This document shows positions 49,049 to 61,655 of a stretch of 64,000 bases of DNA, one piece after another (the stretch's first letter is position 1; each line of letters begins with the position of its first letter). The stretch is from NCBI GenBank assembly GCA_932294295.1, contig OW028579.1:30081250-30145249 (forward strand), written 5' to 3'. The DNA comes from Alitta virens (lineage: Eukaryota > Annelida > Polychaeta > Phyllodocida > Nereididae). The translations under genes were made by a program, and so were the position numbers. The notes under the pieces were generated by a model. That model ran no database searches. It saw only the letters and a list, made by a program, of their open reading frames with translations, and had not been told where the DNA came from.

Positions 49049-49920
49049 GAGGAGGCGGAATCATTTAATTTATTCATAATTGTTGATCCATAAGCGGAGT
49101 TTCCAATTAATTTGTTGAGGTCTGCAATTATAGATTGGTCTTTATCTTGATCACCTGAACGTCTTGCATTACTTACATCATTAACAAAATCTTGAAAGCA
49201 CTTCATTCTGTCATATTCCACTACTTGATAAACTTTTGTTACTTCCATGCCGTGATCAAGATACCACTTTAATAAAGGAGTTGCAAACATAATCTTTCTA
49301 GCTTTCATACCACCAATTAATAATTTTCTCGGAGTTGTACTCATTCCAAAACGTCTAGCATGATTTTGCATGTGTTCTCCTATATCATTAAACTTCACTT
49401 CACTTGTACAAAAAATTGGTGACATTTCTGAGAAGTATTCCTCTGGAGAAATATCTTTCTTGAATGTGTCACCCCATTCTTTTGGGACATTGATATCAAC
49501 CTCTACAATACCGAAAAGGGAATTATCTCTAACTCCTTGTAAAATATCTTTCTCAGTCAGACTTTTCTTGTTTTTTTGAAAAAATGGAATGTTCTTTCTT
49601 CTATGAATTTTCTAAGTTCCTCGGATTCCTTTATCATCTGTAAAAATTGACATTCCCATATTTCTTCGACATTATATCCCAATTTTCTGTAATAATTATT
49701 TCTTTGTATTCTCCTTTTATTCCCAGCAGGAGCTTTATCATTCCAATCTTGGGATTTCATGTTCTTGGTTAATGGACAATTATCTGTGTGGAAATGGTAA
49801 TAACATCCGTCATATTGGAAAATAGAATTTGTTTCTGGGGAGTAACCATCTGCTAAGAAACGACCATCTCTTTTCTCTTTCCCTTCATTTCTCTTGTGAA
49901 ATATTTTGATATTTCTTTTC
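49045..49920 (-). pseudogene. protein-primed family-B DNA polymerase fragment (Polinton pPolB)
   Basis: Two frames. 49920 down to about 49570 has ADGYSPETNSIFQYDGCYYH (nuclease-like module found in Polinton polymerases) and ends in WECQF. After a slip in an A run near 49570 the second frame continues DNSLFGIVEVDINVPKEWGD, then LNKLIGNSAYGST, the palm motif B (K-x3-NSxYG) of pPolB. It stops at 49045 only about 12 residues later. The catalytic DTD palm motif, thumb and most of the exonuclease are absent. The 5' end is cut exactly at the inverted-repeat junction (49920/49921). Inactive. Confidence 0.82.
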
Positions 49921-52900
49921 CTGAGCACTGCTGAGTGTGAGGTACCCCTAATTTCACATTTCTAATGAATATGGTATAGCAATGTAGAAAAAGTATTATG
50001 GAATCATAATGTGTAACACTTCTGTCTGAACTTAATAGCTATGTCTAATGAAATAAATATGTAACATACATTTTGTATATGTTATTGTTTAAAACATCCT
50101 AACTTACCATATTTATGTGAGTTGTTTACATCCTCCCCTTTGTTGCTTTGTTATTTGAAGTGTTCAGCACTGTTCTTATATGAAACAAACTCTTAAAATG
50201 TTTAACAAGTTGGATTAACAAGCTACTAAGTCATACAATCACATTAACATATTAGTTAAGTTTCAGAAAAGTATCATTAAGTTGATGCTAATTAATTTAT
50301 TAGAAGCTTTTGATTTTAAGTTGGGTTGTAAAGTTTCACTTTGAATCCTCCAATTAAAGATGTATATTTTGTTACTACACAAGATTATTTACACAAGCTA
50401 ACTCATTTATATGAAGAACACATTTTATAGATCTATAACAGAGAATATTTCTTAAACTAGTTTGCATTATGCAGTGAATGTGAAACAAAGTATCATTGTG
50501 GATGCTTTCTCTACAAATGTTGCACTTAATTGTGATACTCATACTTTTTGTAACATTAGGAAACAAAGTTATGATGTGACAAACAATAAATAACAGAAAG
50601 ATGTACTTCACATTGTTAGTATGAGCTAAACATACTTAATTGGGTTAAAGCTGACAGCATACTGTGTTTGGGCGATATTGACCAATCAGAAAGCACCATC
50701 ATGTGTCACATGATGATGTGTGTAGATGGTGAAATATGCAAATTAGATGCCATAAGAGCTGAGAATTGAACATTTCCCAGTGTACAGGCAAGGAATTCCT
50801 TGTATATAAGTGGTAAATACCCATTAATAATGGAAGTTATCACTTAGAATATGAAGGAAAATTATTTTTGTGTATAATATAACCATTTTTAATGTGTAAT
50901 ATGATGTTATTGACTGAAACTGGTCACATCCTTGAAGGCAGTTGCACAGGGGGAGTAAAAGCTGTTCTTGACAAAGTCAGTAGCCTTGGTCTTATAGTAT
51001 ACTAACTTGCTGAGGTCTATCATGACGGCAAACGCCTGTGTTTCAAACAACCTTTTGCTTGTTTTTGGTGTTAAATATAATAACATGCATGCAAAACATA
51101 TTATGGAACTGGTTAAATTTAAACATTTTGACTTTGTGGTGCAAGTTTTGGATCATATTCAATTTGATTAAAAGTTTTTGGATTGTTTATGGAGGATTTC
51201 TACAATTATTATTATCTGTCAGAGTGCTTGAGTTTAAGTTGGCACAATACATTCCTATTATAGATTCTGTTTTTTCATACAAGTCAAGTTGAGGTATTGG
51301 ATATGCATAAGATAAGAAAAGACTCATGTACCACTCCTAAGGATATTAAATGAAGTTATGGATTGGTAATAACAGTGTCAATAAATGCTGTCTCCACACA
51401 CTTTTGTAGGAAATTATGGTATCCATTAACTTAGAAAACTGAGCTCTGGTCTGATAAACAATAAATAATTAATAGAAAGATGCTTTAGTTAGTATGAACC
51501 ATGATAATCATACATTGCTGAAATAAAAGCTGAATTTAAATGATACTTTATTCAAAATCACAATTTCTATGGTTTAGATCACAGATAACATGCAAACTTA
51601 TATTTAAGTTGTAACACTTTGCTACACATTCCAACATCTAAGTCACTACTTGGTACAAATAAATAAAGTTAAAATCATTTAGTGGAACCAATAAGCTAGC
51701 TAAGTAATCAATGGTAATTATTCTAAGCATCAATGTTGAATAGAATAGGGACTAATAAGCTTCAAACAAAATGTTTGCTTGTTTCTAATATCAAATATAA
51801 CATCATACCATGGAAATTGAGTACGTGTGATATTGCATACAGGAGGTAGAAATAATATATAGTTCGTGACTTTGCGACTGTAATTGAGTATGTAATGAGT
51901 CAAGAGTGTTGATGTTGAGCATGTTATAGTAATGAAAAAAAACATACATGATGCATTTAAGTGTCAAACATGATCAGCAGCTAAGTATGGGTAGAAACAT
52001 GGTAAAATGGCAAACCGATTGGTAAAGTGTAACAAATATGTCAAAGAAATATAAGAAATGAGTTACGATTTGACTTGTGTTTACATTTTCAACTGTATCT
52101 TAAGAACGGATAGGAATATTGTAAAACAGATATATAAAAAATGTAGCTGAGAAAATTACGCTTCTTTTGATAGGTTGACCATTGCACTAGGATATTTGTA
52201 GGCTGGGAAAACGACGATTGTTTACATTGTATTTTTACCGCAAATTGAAGCAACTGTGGATCCAATAGGCACAAAAAGATATAGATATATGTGGATAGTA
52301 TCCTATGACCCATACGGCTATAATCCAGGATGTATAGTAATAAACTTGAAGAAACTCTGTATTGACATTTGAAGAAATCAAAGATGCTGCTGCTGTGGTC
52401 ATAAGACGCTGACGCAGGGTTGACCTATTTTTTACGGTTGAATGATTCTGTCGTCCCGCACAAAAATATGTCACGCTTCACTGAGACGCTGTTTAATGAT
52501 TTTATGGACTTTACCTATGCAGTCCTTGTGATTTTGCTACATCAAGAAGTTCAAAACTAACAAAGTATTAAAAACAAACTGACTCCTATTAAGGATAATC
52601 CCTTATTCTTGCAATCAATTATCCAAATAGTGTATAATTTAAGATATTCATATGTCGGAGCCATTGCATAAGTGTGATTTCTTGCAGCAGTTTTATGACT
52701 ATAAGCTTTTAAATATCCATTAATCACGTCCTAATTATATAATTAAACATGTATTTTCTAGAAGTAATATGAATTTATCTAGTAGTTTGTGTTTTGTCAA
52801 TGTCTTGGAGTGATTTTACAGTGGTGCTATCAGTATTTTACCAATTTAGTATAAGAATGGAGACATGGTATAAGTCAACATAGGAAAATAAAAAGCTAGA

Positions 52901-53406
52901 CTATACTTTATTCTTGTTTTGTTCAAGTCACATGATCATATGCTTTCTGCTAAAGCAAATAATGTGACAAGATGTTTGTAACAAACTTAAATTGTGACTA
53001 TCTTCCATGAAACTGAAGTCTCTTATATTGAAATGCATTAAACAATTTTGATGCATTAACAAAATATGTCTGGTAATTCATTACTTTGATCATGTTGTTC
53101 CTGAAAAACATCTGCATGCAATGGGGATACCTGTCACTGTATGAACAGATTTGAACATTTTCAGACCAATAATTAGGGATTAACCTAAAAGAACATGATG
53201 ATTAACATTACAAGATGACTGTAGATAGATGGAAGTTACATAATTTTAATTTTTTTGGTTTTATTAGTCAAATATCTTAAATAAGTCAGCAAATCTCTTA
53301 TTTTTCTAGTGTAAGTAACATAATAGATTGTAACTTTGGGTAAACATTTTTAAATAATTTGTAAAATATGATTTTGTCTTTAGTTTTGTGATTTAAATGA
53401 GAAATA

Positions 53407-53445
<39 letters not shown>

Positions 53446-55460
53446 TGGGAAGTGCAGCCCTCTAAGGCAAGTTTGAAGTGTGCAGTTTAAATTTTTGGTT
53501 TAAGTTTTAATGTATTTGTAATTTTTTTTACGTATGTTCAGTGTTGTAAATATGACATTTTTGTAGTTTGTAAATGTTTTAAGTTTGTTGCAAAGTTCTA
53601 AAATTTTTAAGTATTTTATCATGATGTATTCTTGCTCTTGTTAAACAAAAACATATGAAATTGTCTTTATATGATATGAAAGTGTATTGTGTGATAACAG
53701 GGATCATGTCCTTGAGACATACATGTGGTAACTCAAAGCTTTGGTATTAATAGACCCTGATAATTACCACTCTGCCTTTCGTACTTTCTCATAGTTGAAT
53801 GCAGTGAAAAATATTTGTTTGTATGCAGTTTTAGTTGGTTTACAAATCTTTGAATTCCAGATACCACTGAAGAAGTGATCTTAATATCATGATTTAGGCT
53901 CAGTTTTAGAATCTTGCATAGTACATAGGGAACACAAATTAAAATATGAACTTAATTAAATTTGTGTCATTCCCTGTCAATTCAACAAATTTCAGAAAAT
54001 TTTCCCACCTGACCATCTCAGATTTGCCTTAAAAAATTCTGAGGCAAAGCTACATTAGTTTATAGGAGGTGTGTAAAATTTTAGATCAATGCACTCGTTT
54101 TGGCAACGTCATATGAAATGCAGTTTTTAAATTATTATATCTTAAAAACTATTCAAGTTAAGACCTCTAATATGGATATGCTTTAGATTTGGCCCCGTTA
54201 CTTTTGCTAGACAAACTTTGAGAGGTACAGGTTGAATTTCCATAATATTCTGTCTGCTTGAAATAGCTTTTTCATTTTGGTCGTTTTTGCAAAACACCAT
54301 TTTTGAATGGCTATACCAAGAACAATATGTCATGTAGAAGGCTGAAATTTTGAACATGAGTTCTTCTATATGGGTTTTATTAGTACCATTAATGAAATGT
54401 GGTTTACAAATGCAGTTTCAAAGAAAATGGAATACAATTTCTGAAAAAAAAACACAATTCAATGTCAAATTGTCAATGTATGACAACATGCACCAACCTG
54501 GAACCTAAATCATTTAAAGATAATATTTTTGGTAATATTCAGTAAAAAGTTCATTGTGGGGATATTGTCCATTCCAGTAAATCCTATATATGTTTGATAC
54601 AAATGTCTGCACTGATGGACACTGCTTGGAAGAAACATACATTTCTTCCAAGCAGTCTGAACAAATGCTGAATGAATGAATGGGACCAACATTTAGCTAT
54701 AGTGGAATCCCTGTTATTACCCTTGGTAATCATATCATATCATATCATATCATATCATATCATATCATATCATATACACAGGGGACTCCACCCCTTGGAA
54801 CCACTGAAGTAGTGATCTTAATATCATGATTTAGGCTCAGTTTTAGAATCTTGCATAGTGCACAGGGAACACAAATTAAAATATGAACTTAATTATTAGG
54901 TTCCACAATATTACCTTTGGTTTTTAATCAGCCCTGGCCCCTAGGCTAAACTTCTGATCAATTATAATATATATGCTACCCGAATTATTTTAATATTAAT
55001 TTTTCAAGAGAATGGGGTAAATACTGCACACCTCTCAAAATATCAATCAGGAACTAGAGAGCTCTGTAGTTCTTGATTCTTGTCATTATATGCACAGAAC
55101 TAAACAGTGGGTTTTTAATTTTTCAAATCTTGGATAGTCTATACTGTAACAGAAAACTTCCTTAATCTTTCATGTATCAGTGTGTATTGCAAACCGTTTA
55201 GCTTTGTCTTTAACATGAAAATAGCATAAATGAATAAACTTACCTTCCAGTACATGAACTCTTAAACTAGCATTAAATCTCAAAATTCCTAATATGATAT
55301 CCTTTATGTTTGATGTACACAACTACCTGCACTGATGGAAACACACACACAGTCTAATAAGAATGCAGGTCACTGCAGCTGGCACATATTTTAACTATAG
55401 TGGAACCACTGAGTGGAACCCCAGTTATGTTTTCACTCTAGGTAATCACTGAAATGGGAT
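49921..55460 (-). repeat. right arm of 5.5-kb inverted repeat
   Basis: Complement of 42207-47772. Observed differences: a G/A change at 52313, CTAC/TTCATG near 54335, two changes near 54560, and a shorter GATAT array. Estimated identity about 99% outside the microsatellite, by eye. Confidence 0.95.
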
Positions 55461-55983
55461 ATTTAGCAAGTTTAGAGTTTTGCAAAGGGGTCTTAATATT
55501 GAGGGGGTTTTTATATTGGATATTCTCAAATGAAAGGTTTCACTGTAAATCCCTCAACTATCTATGAGGGTGGAATTGCATAAGACAGAAGCCATTTGTT
55601 GTAACAGAAGCTACTGTACTCCTCTTATCACCAATCTCCACACACTGGTGGTCAAACTTAGGTTGGTCAGTCATTGCAAAATATGTGAGGCTCTTGAGTG
55701 CTATGAAGAGAATGGCTGTCTCTGGCTTGAGCCATTTTTATATGAATCCTTTCTGTTTACAATTAACCACCTGCAGGTTCTGTTGTAGTGTAGAATTACT
55801 TCAAATGATTGCATATCTCACTTTGTGTTATTATGTGTCAAGCCTTTAAATTGTTTGAATTGATTAATGCAATCAGGGATCAGATTGTAACTGAGCAGTT
55901 TGATTGGTTCACCCCGAAAGCAATTAATTATCAATTCACCCCAAAGCAATTAGCTACACCCCCCAAAAGCAATTAATTATCAA
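55461..55983. other. Polinton right sub-terminal region
   Basis: Not duplicated on the left. 55905-55990 contains three degenerate copies of a unit with AAAGCAATTAATTATCAATT and CACCCC, related to the TIR inner end. A 74-codon frame at 55564-55788 (MRVELHKTEAICCNRSYCTP) has some coding character but is unrecognised. Confidence 0.55.
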
Positions 55984-56087
55984 TTCACCCCCTAAAGCAA
56001 TTAGATACCTTTTGCGAATTCGCCACCCCACCATAGAAAGAAAAATTTCCCGAAGCGGCAGTAGAAGGTCACTCATACCATACTACT
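55984..56087 (-). repeat. Polinton right terminal inverted repeat
   Basis: Complement of 40333-40436 with two mismatches. Followed by the GCTATC duplicate at 56088-56093. Confidence 0.92.
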
Positions 56088-56093
56088 GCTATC

Positions 56094-56220
56094 AGCATTT
56101 GTTATGATAGCATACCCAGTTAGGTCAACGTAGGCTCTTTGTTTAACCAACATGGCTGGCAAAGGGCCAACTTTGAACCGATGTGGCATATTATTTAGGT
56201 TTTACATGATATCTGGGATA
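56094..56220. repeat. CCCAGATAGCAT-family MITE fragments
   Basis: GATAGCATACCCAGTTAGG at 56107 and GATGTGGCATATTATTTAGG at 56179, with TTAACCAACATGGCTGGC between them. Confidence 0.55.
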
Positions 56221-57000
56221 CCTCAGGGTGGTATTTTACCTGTCCTGCATATAATGAAAAAATGCTTTCTATTCGATTCCGGATCAAACCTCTTGTATTG
56301 AGAAGACAAGGCATGTTATCTAGGTATTCCATGTTAACTGGGGCACCTCAGGGTGGTTCATTCTTGTCTTGCATCTTACGAAATAAACATGCCGTCTATT
56401 CAAATGCACCCAATTTCAGGTTTCGCTTAGATTCTGGGTCAACATTCTGCAGTATTAAACAAATCGCCAAGATTAACCGAGTTGTAACCCTCTGCATGAT
56501 CGATTGATTTTGACCCATCTTGAGTCATGCTAATATTGAGCAAAATCAATAAGTGAATTTGAGTTAAGCTTGGAACTTTGAAATTGTCACGATTTTTAAC
56601 ACAGCACAATTAGAAACAAGATGCCAGATCTAAGCAGGTTTTTTACAGGTGAAATGCCCGAAGCATTTTTGAAATGAGACAATGGATCTCTGTGATTAAT
56701 AAAGCACATACACGTACACAAATATTTCTTAGCTTAATTCAAATATAGACCAAGTTGATTGATAATTATGTTTTCACAATGCTACTGAGACATGATGATG
56801 GTATGAGACCTGGGGTCCCAACCGTCTTACCCCATGCAAGGCATCTTTTACTTTGCAAAATTGTCAAAAGGTACTGCCAATTTTTTGTCCTAATAGGACG
56901 ATTAAGACAGGTCTGAGATTTAACTAAACCATGAGTTTCAAGCAAATTAAAACTCTACCTTAAGCTCTAAGAAACCATCAAAATTTGATCAACAGTATAC
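56221..57000. other. intergenic, no feature seen
   Basis: A phrase (CTCAGGGTGGT..TTGTCTTGCAT) occurs twice at 56223 and 56345. No convincing gene. Confidence 0.4.
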
Positions 57001-57320
57001 TTTTTTTTATGGATGCTGCAGTCTAGCGGTTAAGATGTTCACCTGCACAAGGTTGTGGGGTTTGAACCTCCACCATGGCATCTCGGAATTGGGCAAACCA
57101 ATGCCTCACTCCACTCAGGTGGAATACTTGGCATTAAGCACTCACAGTGATGGCACTGGTGTGAGCTCTTAAGCCACTGCAGTTAACCCCATGTTCAAGG
57201 CTGAATACTCCCCGAGGAGTTGAGATAGACTCAAGATTGGCCTGCCAAGGATGTAATTTTGAAGACGGTTGAGAGTGTTGCGATAACAGACTATAAACCT
57301 ACATTTACATTTACATTAAT
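57001..57320 (+). repeat. tRNA-derived SINE (family C)
   Basis: GCTGCAGTCTAGCGGTTAAG (A box) and GTGGGGTTTGAACCTCC (B box) 35 bp apart, a body of about 220 bp, and a (CATTTA)n tail at 57300-57317. One copy in the window. Confidence 0.75.
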
Positions 57321-57349
57321 CATGCTACATCAATATGATTACAACGCAC

Positions 57350-58130
57350 ATACCAAAGATGCATGGCCTTACAAAAAATAGCACCATTGTCGGTCTTAAC
57401 AGTGAGGTTCAACTATAATAATCAAAACTATTTGCAGCATGGGTGGCTAGGTGGCTTGGCGGTTAAGGAATTGACCTGTTGTGATCGCCAAAATTAATTA
57501 TATTAACCCTAGAAGGGATTCGTGCCTTTGGTAGCTATCAATGTACTCATGGGGTACAGCCTTACCATCTCATCATTACATCGACCTCTGCTGGTGGCTG
57601 CATGGTCATATAAGCAGACTTCGCTTCAGACCAGTAGCATTGAGAAAATGCAATACAAAACCAAAAATGCCTTCCGCATCATGAAGACCACAAAAACTGC
57701 ACCAATGTCATTCTGTGAAATTATTTATCCCAATGAAAACCTACTCTAGAAGACCATGGATTTGCAACAAGTTCAGTCTTACTATAGAGGTTCGGTAATC
57801 ACACTTAGGACTGCCACATCAGGAAGACCATGAACATTTGCACCAAAGTCAGCCTTAATAGTGTGACTTTTCTACTAGTACGACTATGACTACCTCATCA
57901 TGAAGACCACAGAAACCCAAAACCAAAAATGCAGCACTGAGTGTTTAATGAGATGGTCTTTCTTGTGTGATTGTTATAACCGAACATCATCATTAAGACC
58001 ACCTCATCAAAACGTTGCACCAGAGTTGGGTCTTATCGATCCAAATGGTTCCTTTAAGACAAGTTTCTTTGGTACATCGATCATCGCTACATTGAAACAC
58101 AACCTAGGTCTAATGGTTCTGTAAGGCCAC
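57350..58130. repeat. degenerate about 65-75-bp array with family A SINE fragment
   Basis: Phrases CATCATGAAGACCACA, GCACCAAAGTCAGCCTTAAT and AGTGAGGTTCAACTATA recur about six times with divergence. The array is broken at 57425-57640 by family A SINE sequence (TGGCTTGGCGGTTAAGG ... GACCTCTGCTGGTGGCTG). Confidence 0.5.
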
Positions 58131-58734
58131 ATTTAGATGCGTAGTATTGCATACAACACAAGAGACTCCATCTCCAGCCCGGCTTTCCTGCTGCAACCAG
58201 CTAGCCACCTCGCTGCATCAGTTCTGCAGGCTGGAGCTGCAGAAAGCCCTGCAGTCATAACAGTGACGCCTCAGACGTTCAGCTTAACACGACAAACGCC
58301 TCTCTGAACACTTGTAGGACTCAAGATAAGACAATTATATTTGCACCAAACTGTGATAAGAACACCCACATATAGAGTGGTCACCTACATATAAAATCTT
58401 AGACCTATTTCTTAATATTTTACACTGGAAGTCTTGGAGCTTTGAAGCTGTGAACTGATCTGATTCCTGTGGAACTATACACTACAAAAGGTAAGATTTT
58501 TTTCTTATGGCGGGATAATTACTTTACACTGAAACAGTGCAGCCCCATAGAGTGAGTACTTGTCATTCATGATGGTTGATCAATGCTATGTACAATGTAG
58601 TACAGGGGAGGGTAAAATTCAGACCATATTTGGTCAATAATTATAGTCTTAAGGCTTATTGAGCTGGTCTTAATTAATTAATACGTTTAATGGTCAGTGT
58701 CTCAACGCAACTGGGTCTAGACTTAAAGTTCAGA
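58130..58734. other. intergenic, no feature seen
   Basis: 58150-58260 is GC-richer (GCAACCAGCTAGCCACCTCG), but no frame or repeat is identified. Confidence 0.4.
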
Positions 58735-58930
58735 TTATGTTACGCATTTACCCCCTTTGGTGGGGTCTTTTTATTTGCCTCAGCATAGACACACGAGTAC
58801 AAGGCACCGATTTAACGATCGGCAACAAGAGCTGGGATGTAGCTCATGAAGAGTACCCGGGCCGGGGATCAAACTGGGGATCTTCCGCTGAGCTGACCAA
58901 TGTGGAACTGGCCGATGCAATGACCATTGT
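58735..58930 (-). repeat. tRNA-derived SINE (family A), minus strand
   Basis: The complement contains GGTTTGATCCCCGGCCCGGG-like B box region (about 58855-58880), CATCCCAGCTCTTG, GCCTTGTACTCG and GCTGAGGCAAATAAAAAG. Confidence 0.75.
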
Positions 58931-60300
58931 TAATAATCATGATAATTAGGTATTATGTAAGAACATAGCTTTATGGTGTTTATTGTGAAGTTTCCTTATT
59001 AGTGATGTGGTTTCAAGACGATTTCCAGTGTAATGAATATTAGGTAGACATATTTTCTTAATATTTAAGGCCCAATATAGACTTCTGAGTGACAGCATTA
59101 AACAAAAGGCCATTTTCCCATCATTTTCTTTCAGTTTTATAATTCCTGTTTTGATCATAACAATTCATCAAATCTGATCCGCCCCAAGATACCCAAAAAT
59201 CAATGATGAGTTTGCGCCATGATTTAATTTTTGAAAACCAGACCATGAGCTGATCCCCAAATGCAATGAAATTTCGCCATCAAGGATTCACAATTCCTAA
59301 ATTTACCGGTCTAAATTGTGAAGTAGTTGCCAAAAATATAGAACCATAAATTGGCATAGAGAAAATATAAATAGACTGTAAATCCAACGCAGTATACTAA
59401 TTTTTATCTTAAATGAACATAACTATTATTCATCATTAATAGTTATCATCATTATACCAGATTATTTTATCAGTATATGACATATGTATTCATATATAAT
59501 TTTTTTAGTATTTAATTTAACCGGTATCATTGAACAATGACATACAAGTGCATGTGCTGTATGGTATCGTGTCAAACATATGTTGAAAATTTCCTGGTTC
59601 AAATTGGAGATAACAGAAGTGTTCATACAGTGGTGAAAAACAGTTTGCAAATTCCAGATACAGTTCCTAATTGTATAAATCGTTTTTGTTATTTGACCAT
59701 AAAAACACGACAAATATGCTGGTACAACCAAAAGCAAAGTTATTGGCAAATAATCCAAATATAGGTACCCGTTAGGTAGACAAGCACTTAAATAAATCAG
59801 AAAATTAGTTCAAACCAAAATCCTGAATCATTTTATTGTGCGGGATCTGTTTCCCACCCATGTATTTTATAGTAATATTAGGAAAACCTTGATCTTGACC
59901 ATTAATGACAAATCCTTAGAATACATCAAAAGATAGCTAATAGAAAAGGCAATTCCTTGCAAACAAAAGATAAGATAAAACATATTTACAGTGTGTGAAC
60001 TCTTATCTAATGCAATTTATTGGTATATTTATACTATAGAATGACCTGGAGATATACTCTACATGTCTCATACCACATGGAACCTCTTATGATAAGGTAG
60101 TTAGTTATCCATGAAAGGTAATTAAACCACGGAGTCATAAGTGCTTATGACACCATGATCAAACAGTAAGGGGAATTCCATAGTAATGAGAAATATGTGT
60201 ACAGTTAAACCTCGCCATGAGAACCTACTTGTTGGTCGAAATTTAAAAGTTTAGCAGTAAGGCAATCTTTATAGCAAAAAACAAGTAGATAAATTCGGTG
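58931..60300. other. intergenic, no feature seen
   Basis: AT-rich. Short frames on both strands at about 59460-59760 have no family resemblance. Confidence 0.4.
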
Positions 60301-60309
60301 GTTATATTG

Positions 60310-61655
60310 TGATGTAGTTTTAATAGTGAGGTGGTCTTAATTGTGAGGTGGTCTTAATAGTGAGGTAGTATTAATAGTGAGGTGGTCGTAATAGTGAGGT
60401 GGTCTTAGCAGTAAGGTGGTCTTAAAAGTGTGGTGACCTTAATAGTGAGGTGGTCTTTTTAGTAAGGTGGTCTTAACAGTGAGGCGGTATTAATAGTGAG
60501 GTGGTCTTAATAATGAGGTGGCCTTAATAGTGAGGTGGCCTTAATAGTGAGGTGGCATTAATAGTGAGGTGGCATTAATAGTGAGGTGGTCTTAATTGTG
60601 AGCTGGTCTTAATAGTGAGGTAGTATTAATAGTGAGGTGGTCTTAATTGTGAGGTGGTCTTAATAGTGAGGTGGTCTTAATTGTGAAGTGGTCTTAATAG
60701 TGAGGTAGTATTAATAGTGGGGTAGTATTAATAGTGAGGTGGTCTTAATTGTGAGGTGGTCTTAATAGTGAGGTGGTCTTAATAGTGAGGTAATATTAAT
60801 AGTGAGGTGGTCTTAATAGTGAGGTGACCTTAATAGTGAGGTGGTCCTAATAGTCAGGTGGTCTTAATAGTAAGGTAGTATTAATAGTGAGGTGGTCTTA
60901 ATAGTGAGGTGACTTTAATAGTGAGGTAATAGTCAGGTGGTCTTGTTAGTAAGGTGGTCTTAACAGTGAGGTGGTCTTAATAGTCAGGTGGTCTTATTAG
61001 TAAGGTGGTCTTAACAGTGAGGTGGTCTTAACAGTGAGGTGGTCTTAATAGTCAGGTGGTCTTATTAGTAAGGTGGTCTTAACAGTGAGGTGGTCTTAAT
61101 AGTGAAGTGGACTTCATTGTGAGGTGGTCTTAATTGTGAGGTGGTCTCAATAGTGAGGTAGTATTAATAGTGAGGTGGTCTTAATAGTGAGGTGATCTTA
61201 ATTGTGAGGTGGTCTTAATAGTGAGGTGGTCTTAATTGTGAAGTGGTCTTAATAGTGAGGTAGTTAAAATAGTGGGGTAGTATTAATAGTGAGGTGGTCT
61301 TAATTGTGAGATGTTCTTAATAGTGAGGTGGTCTTAATAGTGAGGTAATATTAATAGTGAGGTGGTCTTAATAGTGAGGTGACCTTAATAGTGAGGTTGT
61401 CTTAACAGTGAGGTGGTCTTAATAGTGAGTTTACCTTAATAGTGAGGTGGTCCTAATAGTGAGGTGACCTTAATAGTGAGGTGGTCTTCACAGTGAGGTG
61501 GTCTTAATAGTGAGGTTACCTTAATAGTGATGTGTTCTTAATAGTGAGGTGACCTCAATAGTGAGGTGGTCTTAATAGTGAGGTGACCTTAATAGTGAGG
61601 TAGTCGTAACTGTGAGGTGATATTAATAGTGAGGTGGTCTTATTAGTAAGTTGCT
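60310..61655. repeat. 17-bp minisatellite GGTGGTCTTAATAGTGA
   Basis: About 78 units with frequent variants (TTAATT, GTAGTATTAAT, GGTGACCTTAAT, CTTATTAGTAA). Variants recur in blocks, showing secondary amplification. The unit resembles AGTCTTAATAGTGAGGTT pieces of the degenerate array at 57350-58130. Confidence 0.95.

Larger units (their letters stand above)
40333..56087. mobile_element. Polinton/Maverick-type element, defective, with giant internal inverted repeat
   Basis: 15,755 bp bounded by 104-bp inverted repeats starting AGTAGTATGG and a 6-bp target duplication. Left-end ORFs at 40603-41634 are transcribed inward; a family-B DNA polymerase fragment lies at 49045-49920 on the other strand. 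Integrase, packaging ATPase, protease and capsid genes are not visible, so it is non-autonomous. Two-thirds of its length is an inverted duplication around a 2.15-kb spacer. Polintons are normally 15-20 kb, so the length is normal although the content is not. The class call rests on ends, duplication length and the polymerase motif. Confidence 0.88.

Noticed and set aside
42201..55466. Target duplication around the giant inverted repeat
   Set aside because: ATCCCAT overlaps the repeat end itself and the flanks (C run versus ATTTAGC) do not match, so no duplication can be claimed.
60310..61655. CRISPR-like regular array
   Set aside because: Units are contiguous with no unique spacers, and the context is eukaryotic; it is a minisatellite.
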